Assembly: GCF_010726645.1 (NCBI RefSeq)
Contig: NZ_AP022563.1
Location: 3,658,001 to 3,722,000, forward strand
Direction: 5' to 3'
From: Mycolicibacterium duvalii
Lineage (GTDB): Bacteria; Actinomycetota; Actinomycetes; Mycobacteriales; Mycobacteriaceae
DNA: 64,000 nt
Positions 43,525 through 53,700 of this stretch are shown here, one piece after another (the first letter of the stretch is position 1; the number at the start of each line of letters is the position of its first letter). The position numbers were made by a program, and so were the translations under genes. The notes under the pieces are model-generated. The model made no database searches. It was not told the origin of the DNA and saw nothing but the letters and a program-made list of their open reading frames with translations.

Positions 43525-45989
43525 CGCGTCAGCTTCGCCAAGTCCGCGGTCGCCAGGCGCGCACACCTGACAACATCGACATAGTCGTCCACTCCGGCAT
43601 GTGCTCCTTTGGTCGCCACCGCCATCGTGGCGCGTCGGGCCGAACCGCCGGACAGCCACCTGTCGATCACCGCGTCGTCGGACGGGTCCACGGCCAGACC
43701 GACGCGCTGACGCGTCGTGGTCGCTGCCCCCCACACTTCCTCGGTATTGACTCGCGAATGCCCCTTGGCGAAATGTCGTGCCGAGAAAACGTCCCAGGCA
43801 ACAACTTCCAATGCCTCCCTACACAGCATGGGAACGGCCTTCCTCTTGACGTCGACCGGAACCGCGTCGTCGATGGCGATGGCGTAGGCGTCATCGAGCA
43901 GTCGGTCAGCTGGTCGGGTCGAATCAACCACCGAAACAACGGAGTTCGGGCCGCGAACAATCTCGATGATGTGTGCTGGGGCCCGGGTGGAACGAATCAC
44001 TGAGGGCAACCGATCATCGTGGGTAAAGACGATGACCTGCCGGGCTTCGGCGAGCCGGACCAGGACCTCGAGGAAGCCGTCAATCTTCGACGGATCCATG
44101 GCCTGAATGGGGTCGTCGAGGACCAGGAACCGGAAAGGACTTGATGACGAGGTCGCGCGCGGGATGAAGATCGCCAGGGACAACGCCTGCAACTCGCCCT
44201 GACTCATCACACCGAACGCATCAGTATCGGAGCCGTCCACCTCGGCTTTGAGAACCACTCGACGAGAAGTCTTCTGACCCTCCAGGCGGATCTCGCCCAG
44301 TTCGACATTGCTCTCCTGCCGGAGCGCGCCCCAGATGCGTTTGGCTTCCTCTGCCAACGGGGTGATCCGTTCGTTGCGAAGCTCCCCGGCATTCCTCTGC
44401 AGCCACTTGATCGCCTCGTCGGCCATCTTCAGCGTCGGCGCCGCCTCGGCTGCTTTTTCGGCCTTGCCGACCCACTCGGCCAACTCCACTGCGACCGCTC
44501 CCCAAGCGTCGGCGCGCTCCTGGATCAATTGGGCAGCCTCTCCACGAAGGTTGGCGTACGCCTCGCGTAGCGGACCGAGCTTCTCGGACACGTGTTCTGC
44601 CAGGGCAGCCTCACCGTCGTCGGGCACCTTAATGAAGGCGTCATAGGCCGCGCGGGCGACACCGAGTGTCGTCAGGTCTGGGTCGGTGGGTGGTGGGGCG
44701 GCGACGTCACGCAGCACGTTGAGCACGGATGACCGAGCCTGCTCCACGGCGGCCCGCGCGGCGGTCAGCGCTCGCGCCGCTTCCTGATCCTGCTCAAGTG
44801 CGGCGCGTGCGGCGACGGCCCAGGTGTCGTCGAGTGTGCCGTGCCCGCACACCGGGCACTTCTGGTCGCCGAAGTGTCCGTGAAAGTCGAGCCCCATCTC
44901 CAGCAGCTTGGCCCGCTCGGCCGCAAGCGCATCCGATCGCTGCATCTCCTGGCGCTGGTTGTCGGCGGCAGAACGCAACGCCTCGCATTTAAGAGCGATG
45001 TCCTCGGACTCCGGCGCGCTCAGGCGCTCGGCGCGTATCCACGCCTGCGGGACAGCGCTCTGCGTGCCGTCGGTGATCAGGGGCCGCACGGCGTCGAGGT
45101 CAGGTTTGGTCTTCTTGAGTTGCGACAGCGCCGTGGCGGCGCGCGGGTCCGCAAGGGACTCCAGCTTTGGCTTGAGCGCGTCACGCGCCTTACGGGCCTC
45201 GTAGGCGGGCTGACGTAGCTGCTTGACCTCACTATCGAGACGGGTGATCGCATCGTTGAGTTGTTCGAGGCCGAGCAGCTTGTAGAGCTGGTCGTAGAAG
45301 GCGCTCGGGCTGCCTTCGAGGATGCCGCTGAGCTCGTCGTAACTCAGAAGGGGGCGGTACATCTCGAGTGCGCTGTCCCACCCCAGCGTCGCGACGTTCT
45401 CCTGCTTCTTTCCGGCGCGCTGGACCCAGGTGGTGCACTCGTCGACGGCTATAGCACCGACGGACCAGTCCACGCCGATGACCGTGGTCCCGGCGCCCTC
45501 CTCCGCTAGACCGACCCGGATCTGCGACGTGTCGCCGACATGGAGGTTGCGCCAGTCCTGCGACCAGATCGCAGGCTTGTTCTTCCAGCGGGAATTGGTG
45601 CCGGTTAGGGCGAGCTCCAACGCCTCGGCCAGTGTCGACTTGCCTGATCCGTTGCGGCCGGCCACGACCGTCAGGCCGGGTCCGGGCCTCAGCGGCAGTG
45701 TCGCTTGCGGGCCTATCCCGCGGAATCCGGCGACGCTAATGGAGGTGAGGTAGGCGCCCGCAGGTTCGGCCGCAGTGCTGGTCGGGGTGGTCAGCGCTGT
45801 GACGAGTTCGGTTCGCGTGGCGCCCTCACCGAGGACCTCGGCCAGGTCGTCGGCGCCTTCCATGGCCGCCAGCACGACCAGTCGGGCCTCCTCGCTGAGG
45901 GCGGCATCTTCGTCGGCGCGGGCTAGGACATAGTTCTTCAGCCGCGCGTCCGGGCCCGCGTCGGCCTCATCAGCAGACGAGGTCGTCAC
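43521..45989 (-). CDS. RecF/Rad50-like zinc-hook ATPase
   Basis: 822 residues, GTG start. N-terminal P-loop GRNGSGKST (111-119) after VAGFRGIGPQATLPL; long coiled-coil arms; a Rad50-type zinc hook CPVCGHG (about 400) in the middle; then the signature-like VMSQGELQALSLAI, Walker B FRFLVLDDPIQAMD and the H-loop VIVFTHDD. A helical domain of about 120 residues follows (RPADRLLDDAYAI...) and resembles the downstream HEPN-like protein. The arms plus hook indicate DNA-end or SMC-like action. The start overlaps the MazG stop (GTGA), so all three genes are translationally coupled. Related known defence ATPases are RloC, PrrC and Septu PtuA. Confidence 0.8.
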   Translation of the reverse strand: MTTSSADEADAGPDARLKNYVLARADEDAALSEEARLVVLAAMEGADDLAEVLGEGATRTELVTALTTPTSTAAEPAGAYLTSISVAGFRGIGPQATLPLRPGPGLTVVAGRNGSGKSTLAEALELALTGTNSRWKNKPAIWSQDWRNLHVGDTSQIRVGLAEEGAGTTVIGVDWSVGAIAVDECTTWVQRAGKKQENVATLGWDSALEMYRPLLSYDELSGILEGSPSAFYDQLYKLLGLEQLNDAITRLDSEVKQLRQPAYEARKARDALKPKLESLADPRAATALSQLKKTKPDLDAVRPLITDGTQSAVPQAWIRAERLSAPESEDIALKCEALRSAADNQRQEMQRSDALAAERAKLLEMGLDFHGHFGDQKCPVCGHGTLDDTWAVAARAALEQDQEAARALTAARAAVEQARSSVLNVLRDVAAPPPTDPDLTTLGVARAAYDAFIKVPDDGEAALAEHVSEKLGPLREAYANLRGEAAQLIQERADAWGAVAVELAEWVGKAEKAAEAAPTLKMADEAIKWLQRNAGELRNERITPLAEEAKRIWGALRQESNVELGEIRLEGQKTSRRVVLKAEVDGSDTDAFGVMSQGELQALSLAIFIPRATSSSSPFRFLVLDDPIQAMDPSKIDGFLEVLVRLAEARQVIVFTHDDRLPSVIRSTRAPAHIIEIVRGPNSVVSVVDSTRPADRLLDDAYAIAIDDAVPVDVKRKAVPMLCREALEVVAWDVFSARHFAKGHSRVNTEEVWGAATTTRQRVGLAVDPSDDAVIDRWLSGGSARRATMAVATKGAHAGVDDYVDVVRCARLATADLAKLTR

Positions 45990-46315
45990 AGCTCCCCCTG
46001 TGGTGGATCGACGAACTCGAGCCACAGCCGCATGGCAAAGCCTCCCCGCTTTTCCCGTTTCTTTCGTGCGACTTCGCCGATGGTATCGAGAGTCGCGTCG
46101 TGTTCGGCCGCGATTGCACTGAGAACCTCCAGCACATCGGCGGCTTCCTCGAGGATCGCCTCCTGCGTTTGCGCAGCTCGAAGCTCTTCAGCTTCCTCAT
46201 GAAGCTTGTCGATGAGGGCTTCGCGATAGGCGCTTGGCGGCAGCACCGAAACGTGCGCAGTTCGCCCCGCCGCCCGGATGAGGTCGGGAATCTTGTCTCG
46301 GACGAGTTTGCTCAT
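45986..46315 (-). CDS. MazG-like nucleotide pyrophosphohydrolase
   Basis: 109 residues. The all-alpha NTP-PPase fold is clear: SKLVRDKIPDLIRA at the start (phosphoribosyl-ATP/MazG-like opening), then LIDKLHEEAEELRAAQ, ILEEAADVLEVLSAIAAEH, which supply the EExxE and ExxD metal ligands. ATG 46315 was chosen behind GGGGGA; the frame is open further upstream but has no homologous start. It is the first gene of a three-gene operon with 4-base overlaps. MazG-type enzymes clear altered or signalling nucleotides; here it may deplete or police nucleotides during infection. Confidence 0.85.
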   Translation of the reverse strand: MSKLVRDKIPDLIRAAGRTAHVSVLPPSAYREALIDKLHEEAEELRAAQTQEAILEEAADVLEVLSAIAAEHDATLDTIGEVARKKREKRGGFAMRLWLEFVDPPQGEL

Positions 46316-46386
46316 GTTGTCCCCCGTTCTCGTCATACTGCGATGGTGCAGTTGTACCTGGGCAGGGTGACAGTGAGGGCCGGTCG

Positions 46387-47448
46387 ATGACATCTGAGGC
46401 GCCTGATCCGCTGCTGCTCGGCCAGCGGGTGGTCGCCATCCTCGAGACGGGCCTACGGACGGCGACGTACAAGCTGGCCACGCTGATGGCCCTCATCGAG
46501 CACTGCATCGAGAACCTGCCCGAAAACCCCGACGACCCTCTCCGCGTGCCGCTGCCTGAGCTGGCGCATCGGGTGTTGAGGACCTACTGGCGGCAGGTGC
46601 GACCATTCGATGGGCACGAACTGCGGCAGTCAACGCAACCCCGCGCGCGGATTCTGATCGCCACCAACGAGCTCCGCGACGCTGCAGGCCGGGCAGGATC
46701 GGTGGAGATCGCGTGTCTACGCGCGCCGACCGCCTATCAGAAGGCAATCGAGGACATCACGCTTTGCCTGGCGCAGCAGCCGTTGCATCGGCTGCAAAAG
46801 CTGCCCGGTGCGGACGGTAGCGATCCGTTCCTCTACGACGACGGGTTTCTCCATGACCATGTGTCACGTTCGACGCTGCGCGCGCACGGCGATGCCATCG
46901 AGCTCAGGCCAGGAGTCGCCGCAGGGCTGGCACGACTGGCCGGCCTCCTAAAACCGGCCCTCGAGATCATGTGGGTCGAGGACGTACGCCGGATGAACAA
47001 GTTCCTCGATGCGGAGGTTCCGGACGTCGCCGGGCACCTGTTCGGCCGTGAGCGGGCGGCCCTGTCAGCGGTGCGCGAACCGTTCAAGGATGCTTTCGGG
47101 CCGCACTGCTTTTACTGCGCGGCCCATCTGCCGACAAACAATCCGATCGATCATGTTCTGCCGTGGTCAGTGGTCGGTATCGACGGGCTGTCAAATCTGG
47201 TGCTGGCGTGCGCACGGTGCAATGGCGACAAGAGCGGGGCGCTTCCGGCTGTCGGATTGGTCGACCGGGCATTAAGGCGCGATCGAATAGTTTTGGAGGA
47301 GATTGCATCTGCCCTGCAGTGGCCGACGCAACATGAGCGCGTCGTCGCGGCCGCCCGCGGAATCTATCGGGGTCAGCCTGCCGGTGTGCCGACGTGGTCG
47401 GGGTATAGGCGACGCGAGCGGCTCGATGTCAGCTTTCCATCGTGGTGA
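46387..47448 (+). CDS. HNH endonuclease
   Basis: 353 residues. The C-terminal HNH/zinc-finger nuclease is complete: HCFYCAAHLP, then DHVLPWS (HNH first His region), then SNLVLACARCNGDKSG. The N-terminal about 230 residues form an associated domain (LATLMALIEHCIENLP, LAHRVLRTYWRQVRPF) typical of a family of stand-alone HNH proteins. It is divergent from the MazG operon and precedes the RecQ-ComF gene by 73 bp, so it may be regulated with either. HNH partners next to PtuA-like ATPases are known in Septu; here the orientation is divergent. Confidence 0.8.
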   Translation: MTSEAPDPLLLGQRVVAILETGLRTATYKLATLMALIEHCIENLPENPDDPLRVPLPELAHRVLRTYWRQVRPFDGHELRQSTQPRARILIATNELRDAAGRAGSVEIACLRAPTAYQKAIEDITLCLAQQPLHRLQKLPGADGSDPFLYDDGFLHDHVSRSTLRAHGDAIELRPGVAAGLARLAGLLKPALEIMWVEDVRRMNKFLDAEVPDVAGHLFGRERAALSAVREPFKDAFGPHCFYCAAHLPTNNPIDHVLPWSVVGIDGLSNLVLACARCNGDKSGALPAVGLVDRALRRDRIVLEEIASALQWPTQHERVVAAARGIYRGQPAGVPTWSGYRRRERLDVSFPSW

Positions 47449-47521
47449 GCGAAGACGAGGGGTGCCACGTCCTAAGTAAGCTGGTTTTCGATTCGTTCAG
47501 TCCACCGGGGGTATCGAACTT

Positions 47522-49561
47522 ATGTCGAAGATCAACGACGAAGCGCTCGCCGTACTCCGGCGAGGGCTAGGTCCGACCGCGGCGTTTCGAGACGGGCAAC
47601 TCGAAGCTATTAGAACACTGGTTGAGGAGCGCGGACGGCTTCTCGTCGTACAACGAACCGGATGGGGGAAGAGCGCTGTCTATTTTGTGGCCACCCGAAT
47701 CCTTCGCGACAAGGGCGCAGGGCCCACGGTCATCGTGTCCCCGCTTCTGGCTCTGATGCGCGACCAGATAGATGCGGCATCCAAGTACTTGCATGCGGTC
47801 ACCATCAACAGCAGCAATGCGGACGCCTGGGAAGCTATCGAGAGGGACCTGGCAGCGGGAAAGGTGGATGTCCTCCTGGTGTCGCCCGAGCGCTTCAACA
47901 ATCCAGATTTTCGAAGTCGACTACTCCCTCCCCTGCTTCGCAATATTGGACTCTTTGTCGTCGACGAGGCCCACTGCATCAGTGACTGGGGCCACGACTT
48001 CCGACCCGACTATCGCCGAATTGTTGCAGTGCTTGAGCGCATACCATACCGAGTGCCCGTACTTTGCACGACGGCAACTGCCAACGACCGCGTGGTCACA
48101 GATATCCGTCATCAACTTGGCGACGAAGTAACTGTCAAGCGGGGAAGCCTCAACCGCGAGAGCCTCTCTCTTCACGCGGTGAAGATGCCGACCATCGTTG
48201 AGCGACTCGCGTGGCTCGCTGAGCGGATTCCTGCAATGCCGGGTTCCGGCATTGTTTATTGCCTCACTGTCTCTGACACCAACCGTGTCGCGGACTGGTT
48301 GTGCGCCAACGGTATCGCTGCAGCCTCGTATTCAGGCGACACCGACTCTGAACGTCGTATTGAATTGGAGGGGCAACTCAAAGCCAACCAACTGAAGGTC
48401 CTGGCCGCGACATCCGCCCTCGGAATGGGCTACGACAAACCAGATCTATCGTTTGTCATCCACTATCAATCGCCGGATTCGCCGGTCGCATACTACCAGC
48501 AGGTCGGACGAGCCGGCCGCGCAGTCGACAGCGCTGAGGTAGTACTTTTGTGGAGCCAGCGCGACGAGGACATTTGGCGGTACTTCCTGGAGACGAGCCT
48601 ACCGATTCAATGGCATGCCGAGCAGGTCGTCGAATACCTCGAGACTGCCGGAGACTGGGTTGGACAGCGCGAGATCGAGCTGACCGTGAACATGCCAAGC
48701 TCACGAATTGCTGGTCTACTCAAGGTTCTCGATGTCGAAGGCGCAATTGAGAAGGAGCACTCCAAGTTTCGCCGAACACTCCGTCCGTGGAAGTTCGACA
48801 CTGAACGGATCGAACGCGTCCGCGATGCGCGCTTAGCAGAGCATCAAGCGATGCGCGATTATGCGACGACAACCGATTGCCGCATGCAATTTCTCCGCAA
48901 ATCACTGGACGACACCGACGCCACGGCCTGCGGTCGCTGCGACAACTGCGCTGGCAAGCGGTACAACCGCCGCCCGAAGAAACGCACTGTGGGGCAGGCT
49001 CTCTCGTTCATTCGGCGACGTCCGATAGAGATTGAGCCGCGCAAGATGTGGGTTGGTCATCGTCGTGGACGCATAACGAAGCCCCTCGAAACAGGCAGAG
49101 CTCTGTGCTACCTGACTGACCCAGGATGGGGCGACCAGCTGCTTGATTCGACATCGACTGGAGGGCCGATCGACGACGAGCTCGTATTAGCGTCTGCGGC
49201 GCTGATCAACGACTGGCTACCCGAGTTCTGCGGCTCTGTCACCTATGTGCCGTCGTCAGACGACGGCGATCCAGTTCGTGATTTCGCCACCCGCCTCGCG
49301 CGGCACCTCGGCATCCGTTCGGTTGCTTGCCTCGCCAAGACACGGACAACCGCACCACAAGGAACGAAGGAGAACAGCGCTCAACAACTCTTGAATGTCG
49401 ACGGAGCCTTCACGGTCGTGGGCAACGTCCCTGACGGCCCTATCCTGTTGGTCGATGATTTTGTCGACTCACGATGGACGCTGACAGTAGTGGGGGAACT
49501 GCTGCAAGCCGAGGGCGGAGGACCTGTCTACCCGTTCACTGTGGGCAAGACGAAAGGATGA
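47522..49561 (+). CDS. RecQ-like helicase fused to a ComF-like phosphoribosyltransferase domain
   Basis: 679 residues. RecQ-type helicase: FRDGQLEAIRTLV, Walker A RTGWGKSA (about 45-52), VSPLLALMRDQI, VVDEAHCISDWGHDFRPDY, TTATAND, YYQQVGRAGRA; then a zinc site with CRMQF and CGRCDNC (about 480). The last about 190 residues are not RecQ: VTYVPSSDDGDPVRDFATRLARHLG, NVDGAFTVV and the PRTase signature ILLVDDFVDSRWTL are those of ComF-type phosphoribosyltransferases. The RecQ HRDC domain is replaced. The next gene, DprA-like, overlaps by 4 bases. Walker A has TGWGK instead of TGGGK. Codon use is relatively AT-rich, suggesting transfer. Confidence 0.85.
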   Translation: MSKINDEALAVLRRGLGPTAAFRDGQLEAIRTLVEERGRLLVVQRTGWGKSAVYFVATRILRDKGAGPTVIVSPLLALMRDQIDAASKYLHAVTINSSNADAWEAIERDLAAGKVDVLLVSPERFNNPDFRSRLLPPLLRNIGLFVVDEAHCISDWGHDFRPDYRRIVAVLERIPYRVPVLCTTATANDRVVTDIRHQLGDEVTVKRGSLNRESLSLHAVKMPTIVERLAWLAERIPAMPGSGIVYCLTVSDTNRVADWLCANGIAAASYSGDTDSERRIELEGQLKANQLKVLAATSALGMGYDKPDLSFVIHYQSPDSPVAYYQQVGRAGRAVDSAEVVLLWSQRDEDIWRYFLETSLPIQWHAEQVVEYLETAGDWVGQREIELTVNMPSSRIAGLLKVLDVEGAIEKEHSKFRRTLRPWKFDTERIERVRDARLAEHQAMRDYATTTDCRMQFLRKSLDDTDATACGRCDNCAGKRYNRRPKKRTVGQALSFIRRRPIEIEPRKMWVGHRRGRITKPLETGRALCYLTDPGWGDQLLDSTSTGGPIDDELVLASAALINDWLPEFCGSVTYVPSSDDGDPVRDFATRLARHLGIRSVACLAKTRTTAPQGTKENSAQQLLNVDGAFTVVGNVPDGPILLVDDFVDSRWTLTVVGELLQAEGGGPVYPFTVGKTKG

Positions 49562-50532
49562 CGCCGCTCAACGACGCCGACCTCGCGGCTATCGCGTTGA
49601 CCAGTCGCTTGGTGGGCGAAGAAACCGAGCCACTGTCTGCGAGGGAATTCTGGGAGCTGTCCCAAGCGCATGAACCCTCTAACTTCCTCGGTCTCAGTGC
49701 CGACGAAATAGTCACTGAGTATTCCACGACCGTTGAGATGGCCGAACGCATCACACACCTGCTTAATCACGCCACCGGGCTAGCGATCGCAATTGAAACG
49801 CTTGATCACTCGGGCATCTGGACAATGACTGGGCTAGGGCAGAACTACCCTAAGCGGCTGCGTCAGCAACTGCGTGATGACAGGCCCGTCGTCCTACATG
49901 GAGTAGGCGAAACCGGAATCCTCAGTATGGAATGCATCGGAATCGTCGGCGATTCCCATCTCACCACCGATGCCGTGCGTGTAACACAACTGTTAGCGGA
50001 ATCGTTAGCAAAATCGGCACGCGCTGTCGTGTCGCGTGTGGATGATGGTGTTGGAAGGCAAGCGATGAATGCCGCGTTCGAAGCAGACGGTTCAGTCATC
50101 GGGGTGCCTGAAGTGCCTTTGCAACAGGTAATTTCACGACCGCGTATTCGCAAAGGAGTGATAGGTGGGCGTATTTGCCTTGTCACCTCTGACGCACCGT
50201 CGACCCCGGTCACCCCAAGTCAACCCGGAGTCGACCGACTTGTATACGGCATATCTGACTGCACCATCGTGATGGCGTGTGCCCGTGAGCGCGGGCCTAC
50301 GTGGGATGGGGCACTCGACGCGATCGAACGCGGATATGGACGGATCGTATCCTGGGTAGGTGCTGGCAGCGGACCCAGCAACAGAGCCTTGGTCGACGCA
50401 GGGGCAGAGCAACTCGCCGACGTTGCTCAACTCTCGGATCTTGTCAGCGGCCGGTCCTCAACATCGCCAGCGGCCGCGGTCCCCAAAGCTCCAGGTGACC
50501 AATTATGGCTAGATTTCGGGTCCGCCCCCTAA
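49558..50532 (+). CDS. DprA/SLOG-family protein
   Basis: 324 residues. A Rossmann-like SLOG/DprA domain: GIWTMTGLGQNYPKRLRQQL, VLHGVGETGIL, IGIVGDSHLTTDAVRVTQLLAESLAKSARAVVSRV, GGRICLVTSDAP, CTIVMACARERGPTWDGALDAI and GRIVSWVGAGSGPSNRALVDAGA. It follows DprA order but with a degenerate GxxG and extra N-terminal helices. ATG 49558 overlaps the RecQ-ComF stop (ATGA). DprA normally loads RecA on transforming ssDNA; many SLOG proteins bind nucleotide signals, so it could be a sensor or DNA-binding component of a system with the fusion helicase. Confidence 0.75.
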   Translation: MTPLNDADLAAIALTSRLVGEETEPLSAREFWELSQAHEPSNFLGLSADEIVTEYSTTVEMAERITHLLNHATGLAIAIETLDHSGIWTMTGLGQNYPKRLRQQLRDDRPVVLHGVGETGILSMECIGIVGDSHLTTDAVRVTQLLAESLAKSARAVVSRVDDGVGRQAMNAAFEADGSVIGVPEVPLQQVISRPRIRKGVIGGRICLVTSDAPSTPVTPSQPGVDRLVYGISDCTIVMACARERGPTWDGALDAIERGYGRIVSWVGAGSGPSNRALVDAGAEQLADVAQLSDLVSGRSSTSPAAAVPKAPGDQLWLDFGSAP

Positions 50533-50733
50533 CTACGGCGATGTATCTGGTGTGGTCAAGCGACGGCCATGACCAACGACTGGTATGACAGGGACCAACG
50601 CCATGCCCGCACTCACGGCCTAACCCACCCGGATCAGGCAGCACTACAAGACTCCCCGGACCTCGACAGGCTTACAAACCCGATACAAAGTATTGCCTCA
50701 GCATCCAAACAATTTCCACACCTTTACGTCCCG
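50533..50733. other. Gap between the DprA-like and DruE-like genes
   Basis: 201 bp between convergent genes. No gene or RNA is convincing. No terminator with a T-run was recognised. Confidence 0.5.
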
Positions 50734-53700
50734 TCACGAAGTCATCGAGGCTCCGGTCAGAGCCTTGCAGATCTCAGTGACCTCGGCCTCGTGCGCGTGA
50801 TAGACGCTGTATCCATCGGATTCAAGTGAACGATCTCTCTCCACATCGGACCCGTCCACGATGACGATCCGCTGATTCGGCCACACAACTTCCACAGGCC
50901 AGTAATACTCGCCCATTTCTATGCCGACCTCAGGCTCGTCGACCCCAAGACGGGCAAGTTCAGCCAGAAGGAGCTTCACCGCGTCGGACGCGAGGTCGAC
51001 CTGACCACCCCACTCCTCAGACATCTCGCTCCGAACACCGTTGACCCCAAGCGGACCCAAGATCGCTTGCGCTCCATCTCGTGACAGTTCGTCGTGTACG
51101 CGCGCATTGCGAAAAGACCGTAGACAGCCGTAACAAGATGTCTCCGGACCACAATCGCATTGCTGCACGCGGTCGACAGCAGAGCGGAGCACCAGTTCAA
51201 GGTTCTCTGCGATTCGCCTTGCTGCGCCGGCGCCGCCTGGGACGGTGTCGAACAACACAATGCTTCGCCGATTGTCCTTTGTCCACGAGAGTGCGCCGTC
51301 GATATCGTCTCGACTGATTTCTAACGCCTCCGAAGCGCCCTCGAGCATCGCGTAAAGCGCTGATAGCCAACTAGCCTCCGCTGCCCGCTGATACTCGACG
51401 CCGTCGAACGTGAACTCCGCTACGTCAGATTGGTACCGATGCCCGAGGCAAACCACCTCGAGCGGGCCATCGCATTCCTTTCCACTTTCTGGCCGCTGGT
51501 GTGCGCGTCGTCGTGCGCCTCGGACCGCAGCATCGGCCCATCCGCACCACTGGCAGACCTGAAAGCCGTTGCCTTCTCCCTCAGAGATCACCGCCAGCGT
51601 CGCACGAGTCCCCGCACGCGCCGCCACGGCAGTGCCAGACGCACCTGACCATCGGAAGGTGTCAACTTCATCGCCGACGTCTTCGACGTAGCTTGCTCCG
51701 TGCCAGCGCCTCTCTGGAGGCGCGGTACCGACATCCCGCGCCTGGCGGTCCGCGACGAATCCAAACTCGGGCAGTACCAGTCGGCGAGTTCTGCCGAACG
51801 GCTCGCCACATATCGGGCACAACTCGCCCGCATCCAACTCGCGCGCGCATTGAAACCGTTTGCAGGACAAACACACTCTGTATTTCCGCTCGTCCAGCTC
51901 ACGGCCCGGCATCCGTCGAAGCCCTCGCGACGTCCACACCTTTCCGCCGGCGACCACCTCGTTTCCCGGTGCATAGTCGTAGATAGCCAAGCTAAGGTCA
52001 CGGGCGAGATCCAGGCTCCGCCCGACCGGCTCGGCACAATGCAACGTTCGAAGTTCGACGGTGTCAACCGGGAACCCGTACTTTGGCAACACGTTCTTGT
52101 TCGCCAAGAAACCGATCAACGGACGCTTCTCAATCGTTGCCAACGTCCTCTGAAGCCGGTCTCCGTGGCGGAGATTCTTCTCACGAATAGCTGCATCGAT
52201 GAGATCGTTAAATGTCTTGATATCATCGCCAACTTCCTGCTCGACCTTGGCCAAGAGATCCACCAAGCGCTCCACCCAGGAGTCATCCTCGATACCGATT
52301 TCAGCGTGCACCTGCTCCGGAATCGACGCCCTTACAGCCGCTTTTAGTTCGGGTGGAATAGGAGTAAGAAACTTCCGGACCCGCGACGCCGGTGAGTCTT
52401 GGCCGTCAGAAGTCGGAGAGAAGAACTCACCTGCATGCCGCCAAGTCATCCCTTGGTCGGCGCAGTGTCGAAAGTAGGCCGCGAGTGCCACGGAATGCGC
52501 ATGGCGACGTGCAATGCGTGCATTGTCCACGGGGACCCAGGGAATTCGCATCTGTCCTGCGATCATCGATTCCGGATACTGATACTTAGCCAGATCGTGC
52601 GAGGCGCGATTCGCGTAGGTCAGTACCAGAGCCGCTGATGCTGCACGGCGGCCAGCACGGCCCGCGCGTTGCACGTAGTTCGCCGTCTTCGGCGGCATGT
52701 TTCGCATGACGACGGACTGAAGGTCGCCCACGTCAACACCTAGTTCAAAGGTGGTCGAACACGACAGGACGTTGACGCGTCCATCGATGAAGTCGCGCTG
52801 AATTTGTGCAGCCTGCTTGGCATCCCATTGTGCTGTGTGCTCTCTAGCCGCCAGCGGAGCGGTACCCATCGTCTGATACGTCACCCGATAGTGATTGGTG
52901 TCCGCGTCACTGGGAGGCACGACGTGGCTATGCAACTTGCCCGCGCAGCTGCTGTTCGGACATACTCCTCGAACGCTGCAGGCAGTGAGCTTTCGGCATT
53001 TGTCGCAGAGATACCACGTGCAATCGAGTCCATTCTGGACCAACAGCTTAGTGTGATCGACCTGGAATACCGGCCCGCGGTTACGGTCGGATTCCACAAC
53101 GAAGTATTTCTGTTGCTCAAGGTAGTTCCAACAGCCCTCCAGGACCTTCTCGGCGGATTCGGAACTGCCGAGCGCATTGAGAACTTTCTGCACGAATGTG
53201 ATTCGTCCGTTTGTCCTGCCGGGCCCGCTGGGAAGCCAACTAATGATCTTTCGTTGCCGGTCAGATCCGCGGGATCTCATGCGGATGCGGGCGTTGCGAG
53301 GCTCGAATCGCTCCGATTGGATGTCGACGTCGTCGAGAAGATCCATGGCGCCTTGCAGCCGTGCCGTCTTCACGAGTTCATCGAGCAGTGACCAGGCCTC
53401 GTCCTCCGTGAGGCCGAGGGTCGAGAAGGCCCGCGGTAGCACGGCGCCACGGGGTCGCCTCAACGTCACCCGCATCAATCCGAGACCCTCGAGCGACTGA
53501 CGCGTGTCGAGAGCCATCAGCTCGCCGATCGCCCACTCATTGACCGCCTTGTTCTTCGCGATGGTGCCCATACCGTCGGGAAAGTGTCCGGCACCACTGG
53601 CCTTCTTGCGCGTGACGATCGCGATGTCCTCAATCGTCAGCGGTTCATCCGAGTACTTCGGATCCTGCAGTGCCTGAACGATGTATCGGCGTTCCAGGAA

